Shown: positions 26,992 through 35,757, counted from the stretch's first letter. The stretch: 64,000 bases of DNA from an uncultured Dorea sp. (GCA_910580235.1 CAJTVU010000003.1:124001-188000); one strand, 5' to 3'. Program-made: numbers and translations. Notes: a model not told the origin generated them from the letters alone.

Positions 26992-27931
26992 AAATGCTTG
27001 TCTTTCTTAAATTTGTCTCGAACAGCCGATTATATCCAAGCCAGTCGCTTGTATTCTTCTCTTTAAAGATTTCTGTCAGCGTCTGCATTTTAGCGTCCGT
27101 ACAGTCCGCGAAGTTGAGCGCCAGCGCTTCCGCCAACGCCGGCTTCTTTGGAGACCCGTACTCTAATTCTCCGTGGTGGGCGATAATGCAGTGCTTCAGC
27201 TCGCTCGCCAGCTTTTCAGGAAAGCCCGGAATGCTCCGCACAGCGTCGCTGACCATCTCTACTCCTATAACGATGTGCCCCAGCAGCTGCCCGTCGTCTG
27301 TGTAGTCATTGTCCGGAAATGCAGACAGCTCCTTTGTCTTGCCTATATCGTGACAGAGCGCCGCCGCGTACAACAGGTCTTTGTTCAGTATGGCATAAGC
27401 CGACGCCATATACTCACAGAGCCGCAGCACGCTCAACGTATGTTCCAGCAGCCCCCCGGCAAACCCGTGGTGGACGCTTTTTGCTGCCGAATGGCTCTTA
27501 AATGTATTTATAAATTTTTCATCTTTTACAAAATAGTATTCCACTGCCTGGCGCAGATATCCATTTCCAATCTGCCTCACATAGCCCAGAAGCTCCTCAT
27601 ACATACCGTCCGTGCTTTTCTCAGTAGTCGGCATATAGTCCGAAGGGATGTACTCCCCCTCCCCTGCTTTGCGAAGCTGTTTGATATTCAGCTGAAGGTT
27701 ATTGTTATAGCTGATAACCTCGCCATATACTTCTACGAAATCTTTCTCGCTGTAATCTGCGATGGCATTGGAATTCGGATCCCACACCTTCCCGTCGAGG
27801 ATCCCCGTCTTATCCTGGAGGATCAAAGTCTCATATGGCTTCCCGTTCCTTGTCTCCGCCTGGCGCTTCCCCTTGCACAGATACACGTTACGAATTGTCT
27901 CCCCTGCTGCCAATGTATTAATATATCTCAT
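26990..27931 (-). CDS. yhaM: 3'-5' exoribonuclease YhaM family (OB-fold plus HD domain)
   Basis: A 313-residue protein with an N-terminal OB-fold nucleic-acid-binding domain (residues about 10-90, with ETLILQDKTGILDGKVWDPN) and a C-terminal HD phosphohydrolase domain. Metal ligands are visible in GGLLEHTLSV (about 160), CHDIGKT (about 193) and IIAHHGELEYGSPKKP (about 246). Size and order match YhaM/CBF1, a Mn-dependent 3'-5' exonuclease for RNA and single-stranded DNA. It is the second gene of a leftward unit behind the HtrA-like gene (34-bp gap) and upstream of rlmD. The stop codon lies at the edge of the palindromic repeat. Confidence 0.9.
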   Translation of the reverse strand: MRYINTLAAGETIRNVYLCKGKRQAETRNGKPYETLILQDKTGILDGKVWDPNSNAIADYSEKDFVEVYGEVISYNNNLQLNIKQLRKAGEGEYIPSDYMPTTEKSTDGMYEELLGYVRQIGNGYLRQAVEYYFVKDEKFINTFKSHSAAKSVHHGFAGGLLEHTLSVLRLCEYMASAYAILNKDLLYAAALCHDIGKTKELSAFPDNDYTDDGQLLGHIVIGVEMVSDAVRSIPGFPEKLASELKHCIIAHHGELEYGSPKKPALAEALALNFADCTDAKMQTLTEIFKEKNTSDWLGYNRLFETNLRKTSI

Positions 27932-27965
27932 TTTTATAAATGCCTCTCTTTATATAATCTGTCGT

Positions 27966-29252
27966 CTACTTCTTTGCCCCTACAATCACTTTAAAATCAA
28001 TCGCCACATACTCTCCTCCTGTCCCTTGTCGGCATCCCTTAAGGACGAGCTCCTGTCCCTCGCTCTTTGCCATCAGGGTATCATGATAGTCCGAGAGCGC
28101 TGTAATCCCTGTATCGCCGATTCCGGTAATCACGTCCCCATTCTGGATCCCCGCCGTCATCGCAGGGGAGTCAGGCTCCACTTCCTTCACATACATCCCT
28201 CCTGGAAGCCCCTGCTCCTGCATATCCTCAGTTACGTCAACACCGTAGATACCCACATATGGCACGCTCTGTCCATTAGACAGCTTCTCGATGACGCCCT
28301 TCATGTCGGAAATGCCGTAGCCTGCCAGCATATTGCGGCTCTCTTCCTCCAGGAGCGTCTGCTCCACGATCCCAATGACTTCTCCCCTGACATTTACGAT
28401 CACGCCGCTTGCATCCGCAGTCCCCGCAATATCCGTATGGACGACTCCATACTGCCCGTCAGCAAGATTTTTACCAGTCATCTCTGTAGAAACTATCCCG
28501 TAAGTGTAGCAATTCGCATCCCCGAGCGGCTTCCCAAGAACAATGGCCGTCTCTCCCGCGCTCACAAGATTGGAATTCCCCAGTACTGCCGTGTCGATCT
28601 TCGTCCACGTGTCTTCGGAGATCGCTCCTCTTGGCACTGCATAGACAGCCAGTCCCAAATTGCCGTCCCGCGTCTTCTCAGTCCCTTCATAGCTGTCGCC
28701 CCCCGCAAATGTCACGCGGATCCCTCTGACGTCTTTCACTGGGCATATCTTTCCCACAAGCAAGAGCTCCTGTCCATTATCCGCTACGATCGCTCCAGCT
28801 ACACTGTACTGGCTGCTGTTTAATTCCTTTTCCCAATCCTCTTCCGCACTGATACCGGTAATCTCCACAATGCTCTTCTCCGTCTCTTTTGCCACATCCT
28901 TCAGAGATTGGAGCATCTGCCTGTAGCTCTCTGTGTTCAGGACAGGCTCTTCTTCCTGCGTCGGCTCTTCTGACGGCTCTTCTCCTGCCTGTTCCTCCTC
29001 TTCTGCCTCCTCATCCCTGGGGATAGTGACTTGGGACGGCTCCTTCCAGAAACGGCTCTCCATCCATGGCCTCGCCACATAAAAAGTAAAGGAAGCAGCA
29101 AGGCCGAAAATAAATCCCATGCCTATCATATGCATGATCCCACTTCTTAACTTCTTCCCGCTTCTCATCTCATCTTTGATGACTTCCTGCAAGAACGAAT
29201 ATTCTTCCTCAGGCGTCCTTTCGTCTTCTTTCGGAACTCTCTGTTCTTCCAT
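27966..29252 (-). CDS. Membrane-anchored HtrA-like protein with PDZ domain, catalytic triad lost
   Basis: A 428-residue protein: cytoplasmic N-terminus (about 40 residues), one membrane helix (about 41-61), a Glu-rich linker, a trypsin-like HtrA fold (about 110-320) and a C-terminal PDZ domain (about 335-425, with MYVKEVEPDSPAMTAGIQNG). The HtrA frame is clear, but the active site is not. Where the family has TNxHVV there is VGKICPV. TDLAV has become NLGLAV. The GNSGG serine region reads TADASGVIVN. All three triad residues therefore appear substituted, so it is probably a pseudoprotease acting as a sensor or scaffold outside the membrane. ATG 29252 follows AAAGGAG. Confidence 0.87.
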   Translation of the reverse strand: MEEQRVPKEDERTPEEEYSFLQEVIKDEMRSGKKLRSGIMHMIGMGFIFGLAASFTFYVARPWMESRFWKEPSQVTIPRDEEAEEEEQAGEEPSEEPTQEEEPVLNTESYRQMLQSLKDVAKETEKSIVEITGISAEEDWEKELNSSQYSVAGAIVADNGQELLLVGKICPVKDVRGIRVTFAGGDSYEGTEKTRDGNLGLAVYAVPRGAISEDTWTKIDTAVLGNSNLVSAGETAIVLGKPLGDANCYTYGIVSTEMTGKNLADGQYGVVHTDIAGTADASGVIVNVRGEVIGIVEQTLLEEESRNMLAGYGISDMKGVIEKLSNGQSVPYVGIYGVDVTEDMQEQGLPGGMYVKEVEPDSPAMTAGIQNGDVITGIGDTGITALSDYHDTLMAKSEGQELVLKGCRQGTGGEYVAIDFKVIVGAKK

Positions 29253-29281
29253 AACGGCCGCTCCTTTACATCCCCTTTCTC

Positions 29282-29310
29282 AGTATACATGATAGCCTGT
29301 AAATGTTCAA
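29282..29310 (-). promoter_or_regulatory. Promoter of the HtrA-like/yhaM/rlmD unit
   Basis: On the minus strand TTGAAC (29310-29305) and TATACT (29287-29282) are 17 bases apart, about 30 bases upstream of the HtrA-like start. Confidence 0.7.
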
Positions 29311-29376
29311 TATTTATCCTTTTCTTTGCCGCCCAAATAGGGTAGAATAAGTCTAAGCAAAGAACAGGTGGAGATT

Positions 29377-31755
29377 ATGAATAAAAAAACGTTTACAAAA
29401 CTTGAATACGATAAAATCACAGATATGCTCACAGAGCGTGCGTCTTCTTTCGGTGGAAAAGAACGATGCCGGAAATTAAAGCCTATGACAGATATTTCGG
29501 CTATCCGCTCCGCACAGGAAGAGACAAAAGACGCATTTACCCGCATTGTAAAAAAGGGACGTCCTTCTTTCGCAGGCGCGGCTCCCGTCAGCGACTCTCT
29601 GCGCCGTCTGGAGGTCGGCGCAGTGCTGGGAAGCTCTGAGCTGCTCCGTATCTGCCGTCTTCTGGAATCTGCCGGACGGGTGAGATCCTATGGGCGGCAC
29701 GACAATGCAGACACAGAAGAAGATTGTCTGGACGGATATTTCTCAAGTCTTGTCCCTGCGTCCGTGCTGGCAGCAGAGATACGCCGCTGTATACCCGAAG
29801 AGGAGGAGATCAGCGACGACGCAAGCCCTGCCTTAAAACACATCCGCCGACAGATCGGGCAGATGAATGATAAAGTACACTCTACCTTGTCCTCCATGGT
29901 GAACGGCTCTCTTCGTTCCTATCTGCAGGACGCCATCATTACTATGCGGGGAGACAGATACTGCATTCCAGTCAAGGCCGAGTACCGATCCCAGGTATCT
30001 GGCATGATCCACGACCAGTCATCTACAGGATCTACTCTGTTCATCGAGCCTATGGCAGTAGTAAAGCTGAACAATGATTTAAAAGAGCTTTATGCCAAAG
30101 AGCAAGAAGAGATCCAGATCATTCTTGCCCGTCTAAGCGCCGATGCAGCAGAATATATCGAAGATATCCGGACAGATTATACGATCCTGACCACCTTGGA
30201 CTTTATCTTCGCCAAAGGCGCGCTGGCTCTGGATATGAACGCAAGCCTTCCCGTCTTCAACACGGAAGGGCAGATCTATATACGAGAAGGGCGGCACCCG
30301 CTTCTTGACCGTAAGGCCGTTGTCCCCATTACCGTGACGCTTGGAAAGGACTTTGACCTTCTCATTGTCACCGGCCCCAACACCGGCGGAAAGACTGTCT
30401 CTTTAAAAACGGTAGGGCTCTTTACCCTCATGGGGCAGGCCGGGCTCCACATTCCTGCTCTGGATCGGTCGGAGCTGTCTGTCTTCACGGAAGTTTATGC
30501 AGATATCGGAGACGAGCAGAGCATCGAGCAGAGCCTGAGCACGTTCTCCTCCCATATGACGAATATCGTATCTTTTCTGAAAAAGGTAGATGAAGATTCT
30601 CTCGTACTCTTTGATGAATTAGGAGCGGGGACTGACCCGACAGAGGGAGCCGCGCTTGCCGCCTCTATCTTACAGTACCTCCATTCACGCGGGATCCGTA
30701 CTATGGCGACGACCCATTACAGTGAGCTGAAAGTGTACGCTCTTTCCACTCCAGGAGTGGAGAACGCCTGCTGTGAATTCGACGTAGAGACTCTGCGCCC
30801 TACTTATCGGCTTCTCATTGGGATCCCGGGGAAGAGCAACGCATTTGCCATCGCAGGGAAGCTGGGGCTTCCAGATCATATTATTGACGATGCGCGCACG
30901 AGGCTTTCCGAACAGGATGAATCCTTTGAGGATCTGCTGACAGATCTGGAGTCAAGCCGCCGCACTATCGAGAGAGAACAGGAAGAGATCGCTTCCTACA
31001 GGCGGGAGCTGGAGCGCTTAAAGTCTGAGACGGAACAAAGGCAGCACAAGCTGGAAGAGCAAAAGGAACGCATCCTTCAGGAAGCCAATGAGAAAGCCCA
31101 CGCTATACTGGCAGAGGCCAAAGAGACGGCCGACGAGACTATGCGGAACTTCCACAAGTTCGGTAAGGAATCTATCTCTGCTGCAGAAATGGAAAAAGAG
31201 CGCGAACGGCTCCGCAAGAAGATGGAGGAAGCTCGCGCAGGCATGAAGGCCGAGGCCCCTAAACCACAGAAGGCCTATAAGCCTGAAGATTTCAAGCCAG
31301 GCGAATCTGTGAAGGTCCTAAGCATGAACCTTACAGGAACTGTCGCCGGGAGGCCGGACTCCAAAGGCAACGTGACAGTCCAGATAGGGATCCTGCGCTC
31401 GCAGATCCATTTCTCCGACCTGGAGATTATCGAGGAGAAGCCTTCCTACTTAAAAAAGGCAGCCGCAAAAGGCGGCGGCAAAGGGAAAGTCAAGATGAGC
31501 AAATCTCTGTCTGTGAGCCCCGAGATCAACCTTCTCGGAAAGACAGTGGATGAGGCGATCGCAGAGCTGGATAAATATCTGGACGATGCAAGCCTGGCTC
31601 ATCTAAGCTCCGTCCGTATCGTACATGGAAAAGGAACGGGCGCGCTTCGGACAGGAATCCACAATTACCTTCGCAGGCAGAAACATGTAAAATCATTCCG
31701 CCTGGGCGCTTTCGGAGAAGGCGACGCAGGAGTGACCATCGCAGAGCTAAAGTGA
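29377..31755 (+). CDS. mutS2: Endonuclease/ribosome-rescue ATPase MutS2
   Basis: A 792-residue MutS2. The MutS core ATPase has Walker A GPNTGGKT (about residue 335) and Walker B LVLFDELGAGTDPTEGAAL. A long coiled coil (about 515-620) separates it from a KOW-like segment and the C-terminal Smr domain (about 715-792, with LGKTVDEAI and IVHGKGTGALRTGI). MutS2 in Firmicutes splits collided ribosomes and was earlier linked to suppression of recombination. The ATG at 29377 has AGGTGGAG directly upstream; a GTG at 29368 is part of that site. It is divergent from the HtrA-like gene and followed 24 bp later by the OmpR-type regulator. Confidence 0.95.
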   Translation: MNKKTFTKLEYDKITDMLTERASSFGGKERCRKLKPMTDISAIRSAQEETKDAFTRIVKKGRPSFAGAAPVSDSLRRLEVGAVLGSSELLRICRLLESAGRVRSYGRHDNADTEEDCLDGYFSSLVPASVLAAEIRRCIPEEEEISDDASPALKHIRRQIGQMNDKVHSTLSSMVNGSLRSYLQDAIITMRGDRYCIPVKAEYRSQVSGMIHDQSSTGSTLFIEPMAVVKLNNDLKELYAKEQEEIQIILARLSADAAEYIEDIRTDYTILTTLDFIFAKGALALDMNASLPVFNTEGQIYIREGRHPLLDRKAVVPITVTLGKDFDLLIVTGPNTGGKTVSLKTVGLFTLMGQAGLHIPALDRSELSVFTEVYADIGDEQSIEQSLSTFSSHMTNIVSFLKKVDEDSLVLFDELGAGTDPTEGAALAASILQYLHSRGIRTMATTHYSELKVYALSTPGVENACCEFDVETLRPTYRLLIGIPGKSNAFAIAGKLGLPDHIIDDARTRLSEQDESFEDLLTDLESSRRTIEREQEEIASYRRELERLKSETEQRQHKLEEQKERILQEANEKAHAILAEAKETADETMRNFHKFGKESISAAEMEKERERLRKKMEEARAGMKAEAPKPQKAYKPEDFKPGESVKVLSMNLTGTVAGRPDSKGNVTVQIGILRSQIHFSDLEIIEEKPSYLKKAAAKGGGKGKVKMSKSLSVSPEINLLGKTVDEAIAELDKYLDDASLAHLSSVRIVHGKGTGALRTGIHNYLRRQKHVKSFRLGAFGEGDAGVTIAELK

Positions 31756-31779
31756 ATCTGATCCATAAGGAGGATGACT

Positions 31780-32484
31780 ATGGTAAACAAGCAGAAAATA
31801 TTGATTGTCGACGATGATGAGAATATCGCAGAGCTGATCTCTCTCTATCTTACGAAAGAATGTTTTGATACAATGATGGTACACGACGGAGAGCAGGCGC
31901 TCGCTGCTTTTGACACGTATCATCCGAATCTGATCCTTCTGGATCTGATGCTTCCAGGTATTGACGGGTACCAGGTGTGCCGCGAAGTGCGGACGCGTTC
32001 CGGAGCGCCCATTATCATGCTTTCCGCAAAGGGGGAAGTATTCGACAAAGTATTAGGGCTTGAGCTGGGGGCTGACGATTATATTATGAAGCCGTTCGAC
32101 CCAAAAGAGCTGGTCGCCCGCGTAAGAGCCGTGCTGCGCCGTTATCAGGCCATCCCAAAGCAGGAGGCCTCTGCGGAAGCGAAAGGGAAAGTCGTGGAAT
32201 ATCCTGGCATCACCATCAATCTTACAAACTATTCCGTCATCGTGGACGGGCAAAATGTGGAGATGCCCCCAAAAGAGCTGGAGCTGCTGTACTTCCTCGC
32301 ATCTTCCCCTAATCAAGTGTTCACCCGGGAACAGCTTTTGGATCAGATATGGGGCTATGAATACATCGGGGACACCCGCACTGTAGACGTCCATATCAAA
32401 CGGCTGCGCGAGAAGATCAGAGACCATAGTAAGTGGAGCCTTTCCACCGTCTGGGGAATCGGCTACAAATTTGAGACAAAGTAA
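31780..32484 (+). CDS. OmpR/PhoB-family response regulator
   Basis: A 234-residue regulator: receiver domain (residues 5-120, acidic pocket DDD, phospho-acceptor Asp in LILLDLMLPG, Lys in YIMKPFD) and a C-terminal winged helix (about 135-232, with VFTREQLLDQIWGYEYIGDT and VDVHIKRLREKI). Of two ATGs, 31780 is preferred because AAGGAGG lies six bases upstream. It is partnered with the histidine kinase that starts one base after its stop codon. The input signal is not evident. Confidence 0.94.
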   Translation: MVNKQKILIVDDDENIAELISLYLTKECFDTMMVHDGEQALAAFDTYHPNLILLDLMLPGIDGYQVCREVRTRSGAPIIMLSAKGEVFDKVLGLELGADDYIMKPFDPKELVARVRAVLRRYQAIPKQEASAEAKGKVVEYPGITINLTNYSVIVDGQNVEMPPKELELLYFLASSPNQVFTREQLLDQIWGYEYIGDTRTVDVHIKRLREKIRDHSKWSLSTVWGIGYKFETK

Positions 32485-32485
32485 A

Positions 32486-33895
32486 ATGAGAAGCACATTG
32501 TACCTGAAATTTATAATCGTATATATCATCTTCGGCTTTTTAAGCGTGTTTACTGTGGCCATCCTCACTCCCAATCTTGCAGAAGCGCCCCTTATCGGGA
32601 ATATCGCCACGAACCTTTACCGCCAGGCCACACAGATGGCGTCCGATTATCTGCCTGGCTATTTCTCCGAGCAGATTTCTTTAAGTGATGTCCGTATGCA
32701 GCTCTCCGGCATGGAGGCGCAGCTAAATGCCGCCGTATGGTTCGTAGATCGGGACGGGAGCCTGATCGCTTCTGCACAATCGGAAAGCTTCCCTTCCGCC
32801 CCGGCGGCAATCGAAGCCTTCAATCCTGCGGAAACAGGCGGCTCCCAATACCTTGTGGGAGATTACCATGAATATTTTGAAGAGGACGTCATCACTGTCA
32901 TCTCGCCCGTGGTAGACGGCTACTCCCCAAAAGGCTATCTCCTCGTACACAAAGACATGAGCGACCTGGATATGATCCTGAATACCCTCAAGATGTCCGT
33001 TTTTGTTACACTGATCGTAATCTACGCGCTCTCTTTCGTCATACTGCTCGCTTTCCATTTCTTCGTGTACCGCCCTCTGAACTTAATCGCAGAAGCTGCC
33101 AAGCAATATGCTTCCGGCAACCTGGACTACGAGATACCGGTCAATACAGAGGACGAGATGGGCTATCTCTCCGCCTCCTTAAACTACATGTCCTCCCAGC
33201 TCCAGGATATGGAGGATTATCAGAAGAAATTCGTGGCAAACGTCTCCCACGACTTCCGCTCTCCCCTGACTTCCATCAGAGGATATGTAGAAGCCATGGC
33301 CGACGGGACTATACCGGCAGAGCTCCAGGAGAAATATTTGAAGATCATCCTGTTTGAGACAGAGCGGCTTACAGATCTTACTCAGGATCTTCTCACTCTT
33401 AATGAATTCGACACCCAGAACCTTCTTCTTGATAAGGAGCCCTTTGATATACATGAGATTATTAAAAATGTGGCCGCCTCTTTCGAGGGGCGCTGCAAGC
33501 AGAAAAAAATCTCCATTGAGCTTATCTTTGCCACGAAGCACTTAAAAGTTATGGCAGATAAGCGGAAAATCCAGCAGGTCCTCTACAACCTGCTGGACAA
33601 CGCCATCAAATTCAGCGACCCCGACTCTGGCATCACCATTGAGACGACCGAGCGCGGCGACAAAGTATACACTTCCGTAAAAGACGACGGGATCGGGATC
33701 CCGAGAAGCGCCCTCAATAAAATCTGGGAGAGGTTCTACAAGACCGACGCCTCCCGCGGCAAAGACAAGAAAGGTACAGGCTTAGGCCTTGCTATCGTAA
33801 AAGAGGCAATCCAGGCGCATGGCGAGAACATAAACGTAGTGAGCACTGAAGGAGTGGGGACGGAATTTATCTTCTCGCTTCCGAAGGTGATATAG
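32486..33895 (+). CDS. Sensor histidine kinase (HAMP, HisKA, HATPase)
   Basis: A 469-residue membrane kinase. Two membrane helices (about 7-28 and 172-195) bracket a 140-residue extracellular sensor region. HAMP follows, then HisKA with the phospho-His in NVSHDFRSPLTSIRGY (about 253). The ATPase boxes are NLLDNAIKF, DDGIGIP and GTGLGLAIV. Its ATG begins one base after the regulator's TAA with only a weak ribosome binding site, so expression is probably by coupled translation. The stop codon lies inside the compound repeat at 33893-34012. Confidence 0.93.
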   Translation: MRSTLYLKFIIVYIIFGFLSVFTVAILTPNLAEAPLIGNIATNLYRQATQMASDYLPGYFSEQISLSDVRMQLSGMEAQLNAAVWFVDRDGSLIASAQSESFPSAPAAIEAFNPAETGGSQYLVGDYHEYFEEDVITVISPVVDGYSPKGYLLVHKDMSDLDMILNTLKMSVFVTLIVIYALSFVILLAFHFFVYRPLNLIAEAAKQYASGNLDYEIPVNTEDEMGYLSASLNYMSSQLQDMEDYQKKFVANVSHDFRSPLTSIRGYVEAMADGTIPAELQEKYLKIILFETERLTDLTQDLLTLNEFDTQNLLLDKEPFDIHEIIKNVAASFEGRCKQKKISIELIFATKHLKVMADKRKIQQVLYNLLDNAIKFSDPDSGITIETTERGDKVYTSVKDDGIGIPRSALNKIWERFYKTDASRGKDKKGTGLGLAIVKEAIQAHGENINVVSTEGVGTEFIFSLPKVI

Positions 33896-34012
33896 GGACG
33901 GGGGGATTCTTCCGCCGGGACACCGCTTACGCGGAAAACGTTAGGGACGGGGGGATTCTTCCGCCGGGACACCGCTTACGCAGTGTCCCGGCTCAGAATA
34001 CCCCCGTCCCTA
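33893..34012. repeat. Compound GGGACGGGG repeat: two direct units and one inverted arm
   Basis: A 40-bp unit that begins TAGGGACGGGGGGATTCTTC is present twice in direct orientation (33893-33932 and 33942-33981). The second copy is followed by its inverted arm (33983-34012, ending CCCCCGTCCCTA), giving a long hairpin with the GCCGGGACAC/GTGTCCCGGC inner stem. The element includes the stop codon of the histidine kinase at one end and the stop of the convergent lipoprotein gene at the other. Its GGGACGGGG head links it to the three palindromes elsewhere in the window. Confidence 0.85.
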
Positions 34013-35182
34013 GTTCTCCATCCAGGTGACGCCTGTATCGATGTACGCTTCATTCCCCATGTTAAGGGCGGCTCTTGCGGCCGCCACTACGGATGCGTAG
34101 CCCATACCGAAAGGGTTCTGTACGACCAGGCCGTCTATCTTTCCATCTTCTAACGCCTCTATCTCCTCTGGCATTCCATCGTATGCAACTACTGTGACAT
34201 CTGCCTTTTCTGCACGGGCGAGAGCGTCTGTCACCTTTTTTACGGTCGTGCCGTCTGTGGCAAAGCATCCTGCTACATCTGGATGTTTTTCCAGTATATA
34301 ATCTAACGCCTCTTCGTCGGTAATCTCGGCGATTGCGGCTTCATCCACTACGGAGCCCTCATATGATCCGGCTTCACCTGTTATACCGATCTGATCTTCT
34401 TGAACGATAAGCCTCTTTATTTGTTCCAGGCTATCCATATAATAGACCCCGGAAACACTGATCTGCGGATGTTCCGAACCAATCTGTTCTGTAAACCCTC
34501 TCTGTCGCTCCTCTATGGACATAGACTTCGTATTTTCAGCAAAGATTACGATCTCTCCCGTACCTCCCATCATCTCGGCCATCTTGTCCGCCGCCATCTG
34601 ACCGGTCCCCACATTATCTGTTGATACAGTGGCCATAAGCCCCTGATAATCACTGGCCGAGTCAAAAGCCACAATAGGGATGCCGTTCGCCGCTGCCAGA
34701 TCGAACTGTACTTCACAAGACTGCGCGTCTATGATGGATATACCGACTCCCGTCGGATATCTGGCCAATTCTTCATCAAGAATATTCACCTGCTCATCCA
34801 CCTTTCCGGCTGTCGAAGGGCCGCTGTAATCCACTCTCACCCTGTCCTTCCCCTCATACCCGAGAAGCGCATTTATATCAGCAGCCGCCTGCTTCGCTCC
34901 GGCCTCTACCTGCTCCCAGTATTCTCCGCTGCTTTTCTTCCCGATAATGGAAATATAAGAGCCCGGTTCCAGATTAAGCCCAGATACATCTCTATAAGCA
35001 GCAGGAGAGATCTGATCCAATTTCTCCTGATACTCCTTGACATCCTTCTTCTTTTCATCCTTGGCTGCCTCTATCTTTTTCTCAGCCGCTGTCTTATGCT
35101 CCTCATCTGCCTTTGGCGAACAGGCGCCAAGCCCAAGCGCCAGGCATAACGTGATTGCCGTCAGGCTCTGGATCTTCTTCAT
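34010..35182 (-). CDS. Sugar-binding lipoprotein, periplasmic-binding-protein type I fold
   Basis: A 390-residue lipoprotein (signal peptide with LGLGACS lipobox, Cys at about 21). It has a charged Lys/Glu-rich linker (about 25-55) and a two-lobed family-4 binding domain (RbsB/LacI-like). Typical segments are YWEQVEAGAKQAAADINALL, ANGIPIVAFDSAS and the hinge region VVAYDGMPEEIEALEDGKID. It is anchored outside the membrane and would bind a sugar or related small molecule. No permease or ATPase gene adjoins it. It could serve a distant ABC system or a sensor such as the nearby kinase, but the latter is only a guess. Confidence 0.88.
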   Translation of the reverse strand: MKKIQSLTAITLCLALGLGACSPKADEEHKTAAEKKIEAAKDEKKKDVKEYQEKLDQISPAAYRDVSGLNLEPGSYISIIGKKSSGEYWEQVEAGAKQAAADINALLGYEGKDRVRVDYSGPSTAGKVDEQVNILDEELARYPTGVGISIIDAQSCEVQFDLAAANGIPIVAFDSASDYQGLMATVSTDNVGTGQMAADKMAEMMGGTGEIVIFAENTKSMSIEERQRGFTEQIGSEHPQISVSGVYYMDSLEQIKRLIVQEDQIGITGEAGSYEGSVVDEAAIAEITDEEALDYILEKHPDVAGCFATDGTTVKKVTDALARAEKADVTVVAYDGMPEEIEALEDGKIDGLVVQNPFGMGYASVVAAARAALNMGNEAYIDTGVTWMEN

Positions 35183-35272
35183 TTCTCATTTCTCCTCGCA
35201 TAATTACTAATATCAACCACTATACACTAATTCCGTGAAAATTTGTTGAAAAATTTCTTAAATTTTTCCTAC

Positions 35273-35301
35273 TTGTATATTTTATCTGTTTGTATTATGA
35301 T
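35273..35301 (+). promoter_or_regulatory. Promoter of the ferredoxin gene
   Basis: TTGTAT (35273-35278) and TATGAT (35296-35301) are 17 bases apart, about 55 bases ahead of the ATG at 35356. Confidence 0.65.
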
Positions 35302-35355
35302 AGGAATAGACAAAATAGTTACTGTCTATTGATTCCAAGAAGGAGGTACATACCA

Positions 35356-35526
35356 ATGGCACATGTAATTAGTGATGAGTGTGTAAGCTGTGGCGCTTGT
35401 GCAGACCAGTGCCCGACAGGCGCTATTTCCGAGGGCGCGAGCCACTACGAGATCGATGCTGACGCTTGTGTTGATTGTGGCGCTTGTGCAGACCAGTGCC
35501 CGACAGGAGCAATCTCCCAGGGCTAA
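35356..35526 (+). CDS. 2[4Fe-4S] ferredoxin, clostridial type
   Basis: A 56-residue ferredoxin with two CxxCxxCxxxCP clusters (CVSCGACADQCP and CVDCGACADQCP), the standard length for clostridial low-potential electron carriers. ATG 35356 (MAHVISDE) follows AAGGAGG; a longer in-frame start lacks a ribosome binding site. The two halves share a 32-bp exactly repeated DNA segment (35389-35420 and 35476-35507). It is monocistronic, with its own promoter and a strong terminator. It would shuttle electrons in fermentation. Confidence 0.95.
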   Translation: MAHVISDECVSCGACADQCPTGAISEGASHYEIDADACVDCGACADQCPTGAISQG

Positions 35527-35545
35527 TCGCATCAAAATAATGCAG

Positions 35546-35590
35546 AAAAACATTGCCGGCAGGACAACATCCCTGTCGGCAATGTTTTTT
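35546..35590 (+). terminator. Intrinsic terminator of the ferredoxin gene
   Basis: Stem ACATTGCCGGCAGG (about 35550-35563) pairs with 35572-35585 with one G-T wobble. Six T residues follow. The next structured element begins at once at 35591. Confidence 0.88.
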
Positions 35591-35757
35591 ATCATATAGG
35601 AAACTTCGTTCCCTATATGATAAAAACCCTCTGGGAGGATGCGCGCTCGTGCGAGCAGAAAATGTCACTACGTGACCGCACTCGGCGCAGTAAAGCGGTC
35701 AAGTCCCTCATGAGTGAAGGATTTAGGGAGCTGAAGCGGACTTGTCCTCTTTGTTCT
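35591..35757 (+). repeat. Multi-hairpin repeat element, copy A
   Basis: A 10-bp hairpin (35591-35600 with 35612-35621) is followed by a 123-bp core (35635-35757). The core contains GCTC-GTGC-GAGC (35645-35656), GTCAC-TAC-GTGAC (35664-35676) and a long-range stem (35692-35706 with 35738-35752, two mismatches). The same core occurs in reverse orientation at 54393-54515. There is no open reading frame of note. It directly follows the ferredoxin terminator and could be a mobile fold-back repeat or a structured RNA. 35758-35880 shows nothing further. Confidence 0.8.

Noticed and set aside
33893..33981. Two 40-bp direct repeats as a possible CRISPR array
   Set aside because: Only two units, a 9-bp interval, and an inverted third arm; no cas genes nearby.
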